Origin: Rhodospirillales bacterium
GTDB taxonomy: Bacteria; Pseudomonadota; Alphaproteobacteria; UBA828
NCBI GenBank assembly: GCA_028818855.1
Contig: JAPPMY010000102.1
Location: 1-50,494 of the forward strand
Reading direction: 5' to 3'
Length of the DNA: 50,494 bases
Shown in pieces: positions 1-7,815 of this stretch. Under the pieces are notes generated by a model that was not told the DNA's origin, did not search any database, and was given only the letters and a program-made list of their open reading frames with translations. The position numbers were made by a program, and so were the translations under genes. The stretch's first letter is position 1. Every line of letters starts with the position of its first letter.

Positions 1-1019
1 CCGCCGGCACCATGACCATCGGCGACTTCGTGCTGGTCAACACCTACCTGCTCCAGCTCTACATCCCGCTCAACTTCCTGGGCTTCGTCTACCGCGAGAT
101 CAAGCAGTCGCTCACCGACATGGAGTCGATGTTCGTCATCCTCTCGGTGGAGCGCGAGATCGAGGATGCGGCGGACGCGCCGCCGCTCCGGGTGACGGCC
201 GGCGCCATCGAGTTCGAGGACGTGCGCTTCCGCTATGAGGAACGCCGCGGCATCCTCGACGGCATCTCCTTCCAGGTGCGGCCCGGCACCACGACGGCCA
301 TCGTCGGCGCGAGCGGCGCGGGCAAGTCCACCATCTCGCGCATCCTCTTCCGCTTCTACGACATCGAGTCCGGCAGCGTCAGGATCGACGGCCAGGACGT
401 GCGCGACGTGACCCAGCAGAGCCTGCGCGCGGCCATCGGCATCGTCCCGCAGGACACGGTGCTCTTCAACGACACGATCTTCTACAACATCGCCTACGGC
501 CGGCCCGACGCGACCCCGGAGGAGGTGGAGGAGGCCGCGAGGCTCGCCCACATCCACGACTTCGTCGCGGCGCTCCCCGACGGCTACGACAGCACGGTGG
601 GCGAGCGCGGCCTCAAGCTCTCGGGCGGCGAGAAGCAGCGGGTGGCGATTGCGCGCACGATCCTCAAGAATCCCCGTATTCTCCTGTTCGACGAGGCCAC
701 GTCCGCCCTCGATTCGCAAACTGAGAAGGAGATCCAGGCGAGTCTGCGGGAGGTCAGCCGCGACCGCTCCACGCTCATGATCGCGCACCGCCTTTCCACG
801 GTCATCGACGCCGACCAGATCCTCGTGCTGGACGCGGGCCGCATCGTCGAGCGCGGCAGCCACGCGGAGCTGCTGGTGCGGGACGGCCACTACGCAGACA
901 TGTGGTGGCGCCAGCAGGAGACCGCCGAGCTGCGCGAAGAGCTCGCGCAGCGGCTCGCCGCCGAGGAAGGCGACGGCGCCGAGACGGCGCCCGTGCCCGA
1001 CGAGACCCCTGCGCCATGA
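1..1019 (+). CDS. Atm1/HMT-type ABC exporter, 3' part (partial)
   Basis: This is the C-terminal part of a fused membrane-ATPase ABC exporter whose start lies before the window; the frame is open to the left edge. The first ~40 residues ([21 protein letters not shown] region) match the last membrane helices of the Atm1/ABCB7 class, which exports glutathione-linked sulfur or heavy-metal conjugates. The nucleotide-binding domain follows with Walker [11 protein letters not shown]-loop [10 protein letters not shown], signature LSGGEKQR, Walker [13 protein letters not shown] and H-loop IAHRLST. The C-terminus is a Glu/Ala-rich tail. Its TGA overlaps the ATG of meaB, so the two are translationally coupled. 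The Atm1 assignment is by family resemblance; the substrate is not shown by the sequence. Confidence 0.88.
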   Translation, partial: AGTMTIGDFVLVNTYLLQLYIPLNFLGFVYREIKQSLTDMESMFVILSVEREIEDAADAPPLRVTAGAIEFEDVRFRYEERRGILDGISFQVRPGTTTAIVGASGAGKSTISRILFRFYDIESGSVRIDGQDVRDVTQQSLRAAIGIVPQDTVLFNDTIFYNIAYGRPDATPEEVEEAARLAHIHDFVAALPDGYDSTVGERGLKLSGGEKQRVAIARTILKNPRILLFDEATSALDSQTEKEIQASLREVSRDRSTLMIAHRLSTVIDADQILVLDAGRIVERGSHAELLVRDGHYADMWWRQQETAELREELAQRLAAEEGDGAETAPVPDETPAP

Positions 1020-2071
1020 GCGCGCGCACGCAGGGCGGAGGCCGTTCGCCGCCGCCGGGCGACATCGTTGCAGGCGACCGCCGCGCGCTGGCTGCCGCGA
1101 TCACCCTCATCGAATCGACGCTGGAGGAGGACCGCGAGCCGGCCGAGGCGCTGCTCCAGGCCCTGCTGCCGCATGCGGGCAAGGCCGTCCGCATCGGCAT
1201 TTCGGGCGCGCCGGGGGTGGGCAAGTCGACCTTCATCGAGGCCTTCGGCACGCGTGCCATCGCCGCAGGCAGGCGGCTTGCCGTGCTCGCGGTCGACCCC
1301 TCCAGCGAGCGCTCCGGCGGCTCGATCCTGGGCGACAAGACTCGGATGGCGGCGCTCGCGCGGAGCGAGCGGAGCTTCATTCGCGCGACGCCGGCGGGTG
1401 GCGCGCTCGGCGGCGTCGCGCGGCGGACGCGCGATGCGATGATCGCCTGCGAGGCGGCGGGCTTCGACCTCGTGATGGTGGAGACCGTCGGCGTCGGCCA
1501 GTCCGAGGCCGCCGTCGCCGACATGGTGGACCTCTTCATGCTGCTGGTGCAGCCCGGCGCCGGCGACGAGCTTCAGGGCATCAAGCGGGGCGTGATGGAG
1601 CGCGCCGACATCGTCGTCGTCACCAAGGCCGATGGCGCGCTCGAAGCCGCGGCCGCCCACGCCAAGGCAGACTTCGAGGCGGCGCTCTCGCTCCACGCGG
1701 GCGCAGGGCCCTGGACGCCCTGCGTCATCGTCTGCTCTTCCGTGGAGGGGACGGGCCTGGGCGAGATCGCGGATGCGGTGGAGCGCCACCGGGCGGCGAT
1801 GGCCGGGGCGGGCGCGCTGGAGGCCAGGCGCGCCGCCCAGGCCAGAACCTGGCTCTGGCGCGAGGTCGAGGAGTCGCTGATGGCGCGGCTCCGCGCCGAC
1901 GGCCGGCTCGCGCCGGCGGTGGAGGCGCTGGAGGCCGAAGTCACGGCCCAGACCCTCACGCCGTCCGCCGCCGCACGCCGCATCGTCACCGGCATCCTGC
2001 GCGCAGATGAGGGCGAAGGCGCCCGGCCGCCCCCCGCCTCACCCCTGCCCCCGGAGCCGGAGACGGAGTGA
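1016..2071 (+). CDS. meaB: Methylmalonyl-CoA mutase-associated G-protein chaperone MeaB
   Basis: A 351-residue P-loop GTPase of the MeaB/ArgK (G3E/SIMIBI) family, which gates adenosylcobalamin loading and protects methylmalonyl-CoA mutase. Seen: Walker A GAPGVGKS at residues 64-71, the family block [19 protein letters not shown], switch motif ETVGVGQSE and base-recognition motif TKAD. The ATG at 1016 overlaps the TGA of the ABC exporter; a longer in-frame reading from 902 only covers coding DNA of the previous gene. The tail is Pro-rich. No mutase gene is in the window, so the client may be encoded further left or elsewhere. Confidence 0.93.
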   Translation: MSARTQGGGRSPPPGDIVAGDRRALAAAITLIESTLEEDREPAEALLQALLPHAGKAVRIGISGAPGVGKSTFIEAFGTRAIAAGRRLAVLAVDPSSERSGGSILGDKTRMAALARSERSFIRATPAGGALGGVARRTRDAMIACEAAGFDLVMVETVGVGQSEAAVADMVDLFMLLVQPGAGDELQGIKRGVMERADIVVVTKADGALEAAAAHAKADFEAALSLHAGAGPWTPCVIVCSSVEGTGLGEIADAVERHRAAMAGAGALEARRAAQARTWLWREVEESLMARLRADGRLAPAVEALEAEVTAQTLTPSAAARRIVTGILRADEGEGARPPPASPLPPEPETE

Positions 2072-2160
2072 CAGGCATCGCCGCGCAGGCCACGAATCTT
2101 CCGAGACGTGCTTTCAAGAACGATGTCCGACCCTTCCGGGTCGCGACGGCCCAAAGCACG

Positions 2161-2265
2161 CCCACCTCCCCCTGTCCCCCTCCTCCCAGGAGGAGGGGGA
2201 ACGCAACACGGCGCCGCCTGTTCTCCCTCTCCTCCCTGGGGAGGAGAGGGTCGGGGTGAGGTGGG
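2161..2265. repeat. Long imperfect inverted-repeat element with two hairpins
   Basis: Left arm 2161-2187 and right arm 2239-2265 are reverse complements over 27 positions with 4 mismatches counted by eye. Each arm also holds its own tight hairpin: 2176-2186 with 2189-2199, and 2225-2236 with 2239-2250. The arms are pyrimidine- and purine-rich (CCCACCTC... / ...GAGGTGGG). It lies in the 272-bp gap between the convergent meaB and DUF1636 genes. The form suggests a MITE or REP-type dispersed palindrome; it could also end transcription from both sides. Confidence 0.75.
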
Positions 2266-2311
2266 GATTCATTTCGGCCGTTCAGCACGCGAGGACGCGA
2301 ACGTACGGCAA

Positions 2312-2331
2312 CCGGATACGATTCAATCCGG
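2312..2331. terminator. Small hairpin between convergent genes
   Basis: CCGGAT and ATCCGG form a 6-bp stem around an 8-base loop, close to the 3' end of the minus-strand DUF1636 gene. No run of T follows, so terminator function is only suggested by position. Nearby bases (GGATACG, GGATAGCGCTCT) resemble the outer stem of the dispersed repeats at 3557, 18074 and 49871 and may be a decayed relic. Confidence 0.3.
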
Positions 2332-2343
2332 TCGGATAGCGCT

Positions 2344-2760
2344 CTATCCCAGGGGCGGGGTGCGCACCGTCATCTTGCCGCGCATCGCCGCCGGCGTCTC
2401 GTCGTCCGGCACCTCGCCTGTCGTGCTCGCCTGGTAGGCGCGGGCGTAGGCGATGACGTCCGCCGCGTGCTCCGGCGTCAGGTGGCTGAAGCGCACGTGG
2501 TGCTTGCCGGCGGAGCGAAAGCCCACGTTGCACGGGCTCTTGCAGCCGTTCAGGCAGTAGACCGCCCGCAGGTTGAGGCTCTCCGGCAGGGGCCGGGCGC
2601 CCAACAGGTCCCTCACCGCGTCCAGCAGGAAGGTGCCCTGGCGCTTGCCGTCGCGCTCCCGCGCGGATTCGGACCAGACGCAGGAGCGGCAGATGTAGAA
2701 CGTCGCCGGCGCCTTGCCGGGCCGTGCGCCGCCGCGCTTTCCCGGTTTTCGCTCCGCCAC
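2344..2760 (-). CDS. DUF1636 family cysteine-rich metal-binding protein
   Basis: A 138-residue protein with a CxxC pair near the N-terminus (ICRSCVW) and a second cluster CLNGCKSPC, the pattern of DUF1636 proteins, which look like small thioredoxin-fold ferredoxins and are predicted to bind a metal or Fe-S cluster. The basic Lys/Arg/Gly-rich first ~20 residues are an extension. Translation starts at GTG 8 bases after the stop of the alpha/beta-hydrolase, so the two are probably one transcript. DUF1636 genes are often found near cobalamin or CobW genes; here the only CobW-like gene lies 40 kb away. The function is unknown. Confidence 0.75.
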   Translation of the reverse strand: MAERKPGKRGGARPGKAPATFYICRSCVWSESARERDGKRQGTFLLDAVRDLLGARPLPESLNLRAVYCLNGCKSPCNVGFRSAGKHHVRFSHLTPEHAADVIAYARAYQASTTGEVPDDETPAAMRGKMTVRTPPLG

Positions 2761-2768
2761 CGGTCGGC

Positions 2769-3548
2769 CTAGTTGAAGCTGAAGTAGAAGTTGAGGAGCA
2801 GGCCGTTGACCTGCGCCGGTTTCTCGACCGGGGTCCAGTGGCCGCAGCCCGGCAGCACGGCGACGCGGGAGCCGGCGATCCGGCCGCCGAGCGCCCTGAC
2901 CGCAGGCGGCGGTGCGACGCCGTCCTCGTCGCCCGTGATCAGCAGGGTCGGGCAGCGGATGGCAGCCAGCTCAGCGCTCCGCGCGTCGGCGAGCGCCTCG
3001 CAGGTCCGCGCGTAGCCCTCGGCGTCCTGGCGCATGAGGATCTCGCGCACGAACGCCGCCGTCGCCGGCTGGTGCGAGCGGGTCTCGGCGGAGATCGCGA
3101 CCTCCACCAGGGTATCGGCGATGGGCACCATGCCGCTCTTGCGCGCAACGGCCGCGCGGTCGCGGATCGCCTGGCGCGCGGGCTCCGGCGGCTCGGCCAG
3201 CGGGCCCAGGAGCGCGAGGCTCTTCACCCGCTCCGCGTGCTGAGCGGCGAGGTGCTGGCAGACGATCGTGCCCATGGAGTGGCCGCAGAGGTGGGCGGTC
3301 GAGATGTCGAGCGCGTCCATCACCGCGATCGCGTCGGCGGCGAAGGAGGCGATGGAGAGATCGCCCGCAGCCGGCGAGCGGCCGGAGCCCTCGAGGTCGA
3401 GCCGGATCACGCGGAAGAAGCGGGCGAGCGGGCCCGCCTGCGGGTGCCAGGTGTTCCCCGTGCCGCCCAGGCCGTGGACCATGACAACGGCGTCGCCCTC
3501 GCCCTGATCCTCGACCGCGATCTGCTTGCCGTTGACCTCCATCTCCAT
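2769..3548 (-). CDS. Alpha/beta-fold hydrolase
   Basis: A 259-residue single-domain hydrolase with the oxyanion-hole segment HGLGGTGNTW, nucleophile elbow GHSMG (Ser91), acidic residue in GDEDG (about Asp209) and catalytic His237 in GCGHWTP. It resembles 3-oxoadipate enol-lactonase and related small esterases; the substrate cannot be told. The frame stays open to 3605, but those extra 19 codons lie inside repeat copy A and are almost certainly not protein. A GGGAG site just upstream fits a start at 3548, or better by spacing at the second ATG, 3542. Downstream is DUF1636. Confidence 0.85.
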   Translation of the reverse strand: MEMEVNGKQIAVEDQGEGDAVVMVHGLGGTGNTWHPQAGPLARFFRVIRLDLEGSGRSPAAGDLSIASFAADAIAVMDALDISTAHLCGHSMGTIVCQHLAAQHAERVKSLALLGPLAEPPEPARQAIRDRAAVARKSGMVPIADTLVEVAISAETRSHQPATAAFVREILMRQDAEGYARTCEALADARSAELAAIRCPTLLITGDEDGVAPPPAVRALGGRIAGSRVAVLPGCGHWTPVEKPAQVNGLLLNFYFSFN

Positions 3549-3556
3549 CGCTCCCT

Positions 3557-3687
3557 CAGATCGTTTCCGTTTGGCACGGAAACGATCTGATTCTTTGTCG
3601 CTCACGGCAGCCGGCCTACGGCCGGCGCCTGCGCGGGCGGGCCGCTGTCGCGGCCTGTCGCGCGTCCGTCAAAGACGGACGCGCTCA
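3557..3687 (-). repeat. Dispersed two-hairpin repeat, copy A
   Basis: About 130 bp, reverse orientation relative to copies at 18074 and 49871. Read on the minus strand it begins with a GCGCGTCCGTC/GACGGACGCGC hairpin, has the same core (GGCCGGCTGCCGTGAGCGA), and ends with a second hairpin whose arms are AGATCGTTTCCGT and ACGGAAACGATCT. It lacks about 17 bases of the core found in the other two copies. The first hairpin lies about 75 bases after the stop codon of the minus-strand acyl-CoA dehydrogenase, so it may act as its terminator. Confidence 0.9.
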
Positions 3688-3763
3688 AGCCGGCAGGCCC
3701 AGCACATAGCATGCGCCGCCACCGCCGGGGTAGGCGTTTTCGGGTCCTGCGCCGGGCGTGGCC

Positions 3764-5461
3764 TCAGTCGAGGTGCGCGGTCTCGATCCTCTCGTACCCG
3801 GCGAGGGGGCGGAAGAAGCGCTGCCCCTCGCTCTCGCCGGGCCTCGGCGGTTCCGGCGCCGCCAGCTCCTGCGCTGCGAAGAGGCGGGCGATCACGGCCT
3901 TGCGCCCGTCGCCCGCGCCCCAGTCGGTGGCCGCCTCCTCGATCAGCAGGGCCGCGGCCAGCCCCCTGGCCATGCGGTCCATCAGCCGGTGGGCGTGGCG
4001 CTGCCCCTCGGCTTCGTCCTCCTGGATGAGCGCCGTCAGCGCGGCCACCTCGCGCCGGACCCGATAGACGAGCGCCCGCGCCCGCACGAAGGCCGAATGG
4101 TTGGCGGCGAAGGGCATGTCGAGAATGGCGTCGAGCCTGGCCTCGAAGGCCGCGAGCCCCGGCGACTCCGCGCCTGCGAGACGCAGCACCTCCAGTGCCT
4201 GGATGTTGGGCGGGCCTTCCCACACGGTGAGCACCTGGGCATCGCGGTGGAGCCTGGCCGTGGGGTATTCCTCGGTATAGCCGTTGCCGCCCAGGATCTC
4301 GATCGCGCGGCTGGTCGCGGTGATCGCCCATTCCGCCGTGAGGTACTTGGCGAGCGCGGTGACGAGCCGCATCCAGGGCCGCTCCGCCGGTGCGTCGAGC
4401 GCGGCGTCGAACGCGCGGGCCGCGGCGAAGGCCAGCGCCACGCTCGCCTCCAGGCGCACCTGCAATGCCACGAGCTGGTCCTGCACCATCGGATAGCCGG
4501 CGAGGCGATGGCCGAAGGCGCTGCGCCCCTCGGCGTGGGCCAAGGATTCGGCGAAGGCGCGGCGCTGTATCCCGGCCGAGGCCATGGCGTTGTGGATGCG
4601 GCTGTAGCCGAGCGCCGCCATCATGGTCTTGAGGCCGTCCGGCGGCGGCGCCACCTCCACCGCGTGGGCCTCCTCCAGCTCGATCTCGCCCGTGGCGAGG
4701 CCGCGGGTGCCGAGCTTCTCCTTCAGCCGCCTGATCCGGTAGCGGTTGGGCGCCCCGTCGGGACCGCGCGCCGGCACCAGGTAGAGGCCGAGCCCGCCAC
4801 CGCCACCCGTCGCGCCCTCCGGCCGGGCGAGGGTGAGCGCGAGCCCGCCGTCGACGTTGCTGGCGAACCACTTGAGCCCGCTGAGGACGATGCCTTCGTT
4901 GGTGCGCCGGGCCACGGTCGCGGTCGCGCCGACGTCGCTGCCGCCCTGCTTCTCGGTGACCCAGGTGCCGCCGGTGGCCGCCTTGCCGTCCATGCGCGTG
5001 AGCGCGGGCAGGTAGTCGTCCCGCACCGGCTCCGGCGCGAAGCGGTCGAGCACGTGGGCGACCGCGCCGGTGAGCGTCACCGGGCAGTGGACCGCGATGT
5101 CGGACTGCGCGAGCAAGTAGCCCATCGCGAAGGTGAGCGTGAAGGGGCGGCGCGCGGGGCCGTAGTTGAGGCCGACGATGCCGTGCGCGTAGACCTCGCG
5201 GTGAACCGCGGCATAGAGCGGATTGTGGCGGACGACCGAGCGCGCCCGCCCGCCCTCGTCCAGAGTCTCGAGAACCGGCGGCGCGAAGCGGTTGGTGTAA
5301 TCCGCCTGTTCGTCGACGGCGGTCGCGACCCAGGCGCCGAAGCCGCTCAGTCGCTCGGCGTCGTCTTCGGTGAGCCAGGGCGCGCTGCGGCCGAGGAGGG
5401 CCCGGAGGTTCCGGTCCGCCCGGTAGGCATTGCCGCCGACACCGCCGATGCCTTGCGCCAT
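3764..5461 (-). CDS. AidB-type acyl-CoA dehydrogenase
   Basis: A 565-residue flavin-dependent acyl-CoA dehydrogenase-fold protein. Its length and the motif WVTEKQGGSDVGA are those of the AidB branch, which has an extra N-terminal region and, in E. coli, responds to alkylation damage; other members are ordinary dehydrogenases of branched acyl-CoA. A segment near the C-terminal third (EILGGNGYTEE, WEGPPNIQALEVLR) is the usual substrate/FAD-contact region. The start chosen (5461, MAQG) gives a normal AidB N-terminus; the frame is open up to 6025 but that part runs antisense to the SDR gene. A divergent SDR begins 118 bp away. Repeat copy A lies just downstream. Confidence 0.88.
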   Translation of the reverse strand: MAQGIGGVGGNAYRADRNLRALLGRSAPWLTEDDAERLSGFGAWVATAVDEQADYTNRFAPPVLETLDEGGRARSVVRHNPLYAAVHREVYAHGIVGLNYGPARRPFTLTFAMGYLLAQSDIAVHCPVTLTGAVAHVLDRFAPEPVRDDYLPALTRMDGKAATGGTWVTEKQGGSDVGATATVARRTNEGIVLSGLKWFASNVDGGLALTLARPEGATGGGGGLGLYLVPARGPDGAPNRYRIRRLKEKLGTRGLATGEIELEEAHAVEVAPPPDGLKTMMAALGYSRIHNAMASAGIQRRAFAESLAHAEGRSAFGHRLAGYPMVQDQLVALQVRLEASVALAFAAARAFDAALDAPAERPWMRLVTALAKYLTAEWAITATSRAIEILGGNGYTEEYPTARLHRDAQVLTVWEGPPNIQALEVLRLAGAESPGLAAFEARLDAILDMPFAANHSAFVRARALVYRVRREVAALTALIQEDEAEGQRHAHRLMDRMARGLAAALLIEEAATDWGAGDGRKAVIARLFAAQELAAPEPPRPGESEGQRFFRPLAGYERIETAHLD

Positions 5462-5579
5462 CGCTGTGCGACCTTTTGCGACGCAGGCGGTGCCTGCGGG
5501 GTATAGTCTCTCAATAGTATCCCCAATGGCCATGCACGTGGCGACACATGCGATGCCCGTGCGCGGTATGAGGCAGGCG
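5462..5579. promoter_or_regulatory. Divergent intergenic region between AidB-like and SDR genes
   Basis: 118 bp separating the two divergent starts must hold both promoters. It is locally AT-richer around 5500-5525 (TATAGTCTCTCAATAGTAT), where TATAGT at 5502 could be a -10 for the SDR, with a weak TTGCGA at 5476 spaced 20 bases away. ATAGT occurs twice, 7 bases apart, and might be a regulator site. No clear operator was identified. Confidence 0.3.
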
Positions 5580-6353
5580 ATGGCGAGACTGGCGGGCAAG
5601 GTGGCGATCGTGACCGGGGCGACCAGCGGGCTCGGCGCCGCTGCGGCGACACGCATGGCCGAGGAAGGCGCGGCGGTCCTGGTGACGGGGCGCGACGAGG
5701 GCCGCGGCGAGGCGGTTGCCGAGACCATCGCCGCGGCGGGAGGCACGGCGCGCTTCCGTCCCCTCGACGTGACCGACGAGGCCGCCTGGCAGGATACGGT
5801 GGAGGCCGCTGAGGCAGAGCACGGGCGCCTCGACATCCTCTTCAACAACGCCGGTGCCACCCGCGCCGAGCCGCTGGCCCAGGTGACGCTGGAGACCTGG
5901 CGACGGATCATGGCGGTCAACGCCGACGGCGTCTTCCTCGGCACGAAGGCCGCGATTCCCGCCATGCGACGCTCGGGCGGCGGCTCCATCATCAACATGT
6001 CGTCGGTGCTCGGCCTGGTGGGCACGGCGCATCTCGCCGCCTACACGGCGTCGAAGGGTGCCGTCCGCTACTTCACCAAGTGCGTGGCGCTGGAATGCGC
6101 GCGAGACGGCAGCGGCATCCGCCTCAACTCGATCCATCCCGCCTTCATCCACACGCCGATGATGGACGAGACGGCGATCCGCATGTTCGGCGATGCGGCG
6201 GCGGGGCCGGCGGAGTTCGGCAAGCTGCACCCGGTGGGCCACGTCGGCGAGCCCGACGATGTCGCCAACGGCGTGGTCTACCTGGCCTCTGACGAGGCGA
6301 AGTTCGTCACCGGCACCGAGCTGGTGATCGACGGCGGCTACACGGCGGAGTAG
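5580..6353 (+). CDS. Short-chain dehydrogenase/reductase (classical SDR)
   Basis: A 257-residue NAD(P)-dependent oxidoreductase with the nucleotide-binding motif TGATSGLG, NNAG, catalytic Ser in NMSS, and YTASK (Tyr, Lys), ending in the usual VIDGGYTAE. It acts on an alcohol or ketone; best guesses from the family are cyclopentanol/3-hydroxysteroid or 3-hydroxyacyl dehydrogenases. ATG at 5580 with upstream AGGCAGG is preferred; ATG 5568 is a possible alternative. It is divergent from the AidB-like gene and followed 35 bp later by the glutaredoxin-DinB gene in the same direction. Confidence 0.9.
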   Translation: MARLAGKVAIVTGATSGLGAAAATRMAEEGAAVLVTGRDEGRGEAVAETIAAAGGTARFRPLDVTDEAAWQDTVEAAEAEHGRLDILFNNAGATRAEPLAQVTLETWRRIMAVNADGVFLGTKAAIPAMRRSGGGSIINMSSVLGLVGTAHLAAYTASKGAVRYFTKCVALECARDGSGIRLNSIHPAFIHTPMMDETAIRMFGDAAAGPAEFGKLHPVGHVGEPDDVANGVVYLASDEAKFVTGTELVIDGGYTAE

Positions 6354-6388
6354 GCGCGCACGAGCGCCGCGGGCCTGGGAGAGCGATC

Positions 6389-7171
6389 ATGGCAGACGAC
6401 TTCAAGGTGTACTGGCAGCCGGGGTGCTCGAGCTGCCTCCGGGCCAAGGAGTTCCTGGCCAAGCGCGGGATCGCCTACGAATCGATCAACGTCCGCGCGA
6501 AGCCGGAGGCGATGGAGGCGCTCGCCGATCTCGGCGCACGCTCGGTGCCGGTGGTGGCGCTCGGCAAGCGCTTCGTCTTCGCCCAGGACTTAGGGGACCT
6601 CGCGCGCTTCATCGGCGTCGCGTTCGACCGCGAGCCGTTGCCGCCGGCGGAGCTGGTGCGCAAGCTCGACCTGATCCTGGCCGCGACCCAGCGCTATCTC
6701 GGCCAGTTCCCCGCCGCCGACCTGGAGGAGGGGCTGCCGGGCCGGGAGCGGACCATCCTCGACCTTGGCTACCACATCTTCGTCATCCCGGCGGCCTTCC
6801 TCGATGCGGCGCAGGGCGCCCGGCTCACCTTCGACTATTTCGAGCGGACGCCGGACCCCGACATGCGGAGCGCGGCCCAGATCGCGGCCTACGGCCAGAC
6901 CGTGCGCGACGCGCTGGCCGCCTGGTGGCGCGGGGCGGACGCGGGGCGCCTCGGCACGCTCGACACCTACTACGGCATCCACACGACAGAGAGCGTGCTG
7001 GAGCGGACGGCCTGGCATGCCGCCCAGCACGCCCGTCAGCTCATGGCGTTGCTGGAGCAGCGCGGCATCGCGCCGGACGGCGCCCTCGGCGATGACGCGC
7101 TGGCCGGCCTTCCCCTGCCGGAAGAAGTCTACGACGACGAGGTTGCGCTGGAGGGCGCCGCCGGCGGCTGA
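6389..7171 (+). CDS. Glutaredoxin-DinB domain fusion protein
   Basis: 260 residues with two domains. Residues 1-78 are a glutaredoxin fold with the redox motif CSSC (Cys13, Cys16) after WQPG and the cis-proline at Pro54 (RSVPVV). Residues ~90-250 are helical and carry the DinB/mycothiol-maleylpyruvate-isomerase style His triad: His129 (LGYHI), His210 and His214 (WHAAQH), which in that family bind a divalent metal. DinB-like enzymes are often thiol-dependent transferases, so the fusion suggests an enzyme that uses its own glutaredoxin or a thiol cofactor. No substrate is known. AGAGCG precedes the ATG. Confidence 0.8.
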   Translation: MADDFKVYWQPGCSSCLRAKEFLAKRGIAYESINVRAKPEAMEALADLGARSVPVVALGKRFVFAQDLGDLARFIGVAFDREPLPPAELVRKLDLILAATQRYLGQFPAADLEEGLPGRERTILDLGYHIFVIPAAFLDAAQGARLTFDYFERTPDPDMRSAAQIAAYGQTVRDALAAWWRGADAGRLGTLDTYYGIHTTESVLERTAWHAAQHARQLMALLEQRGIAPDGALGDDALAGLPLPEEVYDDEVALEGAAGG

Positions 7172-7208
7172 TCCGAGCGCGGACGCGCGCAGACGCGGTC
7201 CGGGCCGG

Positions 7209-7811
7209 CTACCAGCCGCCGGTCTCGAGCCAGCGGTCGATCATGTCCAGCCGGTCGTGGCCCCAGAACATCTCGTCGCCCACGAAGACGGTGGGCGAGC
7301 CGAAGACGCCGCGCTCGATCGCCGCGTCGTTCTCGGCGCGCAACCGGTCCTTCACCGCTTGATCCTGCACCGCCGCCACCAGCGCGTCGGCGTCGACGCC
7401 CTGCGCCTGCGCGGCCTGGACTACCGTCTCCGGCTGGCTCAGGTCGCGGTTCTCGACGAAATAGCCGCGATAGAGCGCGAGCGCGAAATCGCGCGCGGTC
7501 GCGGGGTCGCCGTCCGCCAGCCAGTAGTAGGCGCGGCAGGCGGCGATGCTGTTCACCGGGAAGTTGTCGGGCACGTTGAAGGCGATGCCGTGCAGCCGCG
7601 CCGAGCGCAGCATGTCGTGGCGCGAGTACGGGCCCTTCATGGGCTGGTCGACCAGGGGGCTGCCGCCGATCTTCTGGAACACGGCGCCGAGCAGCATCGG
7701 CCGCCACGTGACGGCGCGCCCGTGCTTCGCCGCGAGACCGTCGATCCGCTCGGCCGCGAGGTAGCCGTAGGGCGAGGAGAAGTCGAAGTAGAAGTCGAGA
7801 CTGTCGCTCAT
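7209..7811 (-). CDS. 2-hydroxychromene-2-carboxylate isomerase-like, DsbA-fold protein
   Basis: A 200-residue thioredoxin/GST-kappa-fold protein. DFYFDFSSPYGYLA near the N-terminus is the HCCA isomerase signature, with Ser instead of the Cys pair of DsbA; FGSPTVFVGDEMFWGHDRL at the C-terminus is also typical. HCCA isomerases use glutathione in naphthalene breakdown, but most homologues have other, unknown GSH-dependent roles. The gene is the last of the minus-strand thiolase operon, starting 4 bases after the acyl-CoA dehydrogenase stop, so a role in acyl or aromatic acid catabolism is likely. Confidence 0.85.
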   Translation of the reverse strand: MSDSLDFYFDFSSPYGYLAAERIDGLAAKHGRAVTWRPMLLGAVFQKIGGSPLVDQPMKGPYSRHDMLRSARLHGIAFNVPDNFPVNSIAACRAYYWLADGDPATARDFALALYRGYFVENRDLSQPETVVQAAQAQGVDADALVAAVQDQAVKDRLRAENDAAIERGVFGSPTVFVGDEMFWGHDRLDMIDRWLETGGW

Positions 7812-7815
7812 CGCC

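Noticed and set aside
2007..2533. Several open frames across the intergenic repeat region 2072-2343
   Set aside because: They are Pro/Arg-rich readings of the palindromic element with no start site or family resemblance.
5462..6025. Long N-terminal extension of the AidB-like gene up to 6025
   Set aside because: It is entirely antisense to the SDR gene and past a good AidB start at 5461; high GC keeps antisense frames open.
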